Shown: positions 63,606 through 64,000 of the stretch, piece by piece
Layout of the letters: the number at the start of each line of letters is the position of its first letter
Position numbering within the stretch: the first letter of the stretch is position 1
From: Ascarosepion bandense
Taxonomy: Eukaryota > Mollusca > Cephalopoda > Sepiida > Sepiidae
Assembly: GCA_037127315.1 (NCBI GenBank)
Contig: JBBBDQ010001027.1
Span: 2,115,001 to 2,179,000, forward strand
Reading direction: 5' to 3'
Length of the DNA: 64,000 nt
The notes under the pieces: generated by a model
Told to the model about the DNA's origin: nothing
Databases searched by the model: none
The model's input: only the letters and a program-made list of their open reading frames with translations
Program-made: the position numbers and the translations under genes

Positions 63606-64000
63606 TATAATATTATATATACATATAATTTAAAGGGCAAATAGCCATTTTCAACATGTCCTTTTAAAATATGCATTCGCAGCCCCGTTTAAACAAAGAA
63701 TGAGGAAAAAGTTAAGCCCAAACGCTCGTTATAATAAAGAAAGGGGTTGAGAGACATTGATTTTTATAGGGTTAAGGTAGAGGCGTTTTATTAGTAATTT
63801 CTTCTTTGGTAGTGGGAGGTATGTAACTTGACCCCTGAGTTAGTAGTGGTAGGTAGGGGAAAGTAACTGCTTAGCCAAATTAAAAAAAACTATTTTGACT
63901 AATGGTTTTTATACGGCTAACCTAGCGGAATTTTAGTAGTAATTTCTTCTTTGGTTGTGGGAGGTATGTGGCTTGAGCCTTGAGCTAGTATTGGTAGGTA
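63606..64000. repeat. Direct repeat pair at window end
   Basis: TTAGTAATTTCTTCTTTGGT, GTGGGAGGTATGT, AACTTGACCCCTGAG and TAGTGGTAGGTAG at 63790-63855 recur with changes at 63932-64000. The unit spacing is about 140 bp, and the repeat may continue beyond the window. Confidence 0.7.

Overview
The window is AT-rich eukaryotic DNA and reads as intergenic or intronic sequence of a large animal genome. The repeat content suggests a lophotrochozoan, probably a cephalopod mollusc: tRNA-derived SINEs, RTE and Jockey/CR1-like LINE tails, a Penelope-like reverse transcriptase, short Helitron-like elements, and very long GATA, AT and GT microsatellites. This assignment is an inference, since no diagnostic host gene can be identified. 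I see no bacterial or organellar genes and no complete protein-coding gene. The best host-gene candidate is one first-exon-like segment near 61.1-61.3 kb that ends in a consensus splice donor.

Layout. 0-5.4 kb holds LINE tails, two copies of an unrecognised repeat and a 1.5 kb GATA array. 5.4-12.2 kb holds small foldback repeats, LINE and RTE fragments and AT microsatellites. 12.4-14.8 kb is an inverted pair of Helitron-like elements. 15.5-26.1 kb is dominated by RTE fragments, one with a nested 5'-inverted RTE insertion, plus SINEs, a second GATA array and a MITE-like element. 26.1-28.2 kb holds a palindromic element with an amplified arm and several hammerhead-ribozyme-like sequences. 28.2-33.6 kb has two more Helitron-like copies and a Penelope-like pseudogene split by a SINE pair. 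34.9-46.1 kb has SINE, LINE and RTE tail arrays, two 5S-rRNA/tRNA composite SINEs and another Helitron. 46-47 kb has a decayed transposon-associated protein gene. 47.9-49.9 kb is a 118-bp minisatellite, 53.6-55.1 kb a 119-bp array and 55.7-58.3 kb a decayed 61/90-bp array. 59.6-60.8 kb holds two Helitron copies around the best hammerhead candidate. 61-64 kb holds the possible exon, a LINE tail, a second good hammerhead candidate and a class-II tRNA-like sequence between direct repeats.

Two patterns stand out. First, three unrelated retroelement families (a Jockey/CR1-like LINE, an RTE LINE and a tRNA-derived SINE) each show the same arrangement: element 3' end, then a palindromic GGGGGATCA...TGATCCCCC linker, then the 3' end of the same family again. 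Second, many short repeats carry a hammerhead-like core (CTGANGA, stem, GAAA). Two or three of these can be folded by hand into all three helices, and two loci show palindromic elements whose hammerhead-like arms have been amplified into minisatellites. Hammerhead motifs are known from Penelope-like retroelements, and a Penelope-like reverse transcriptase pseudogene lies in the same window.
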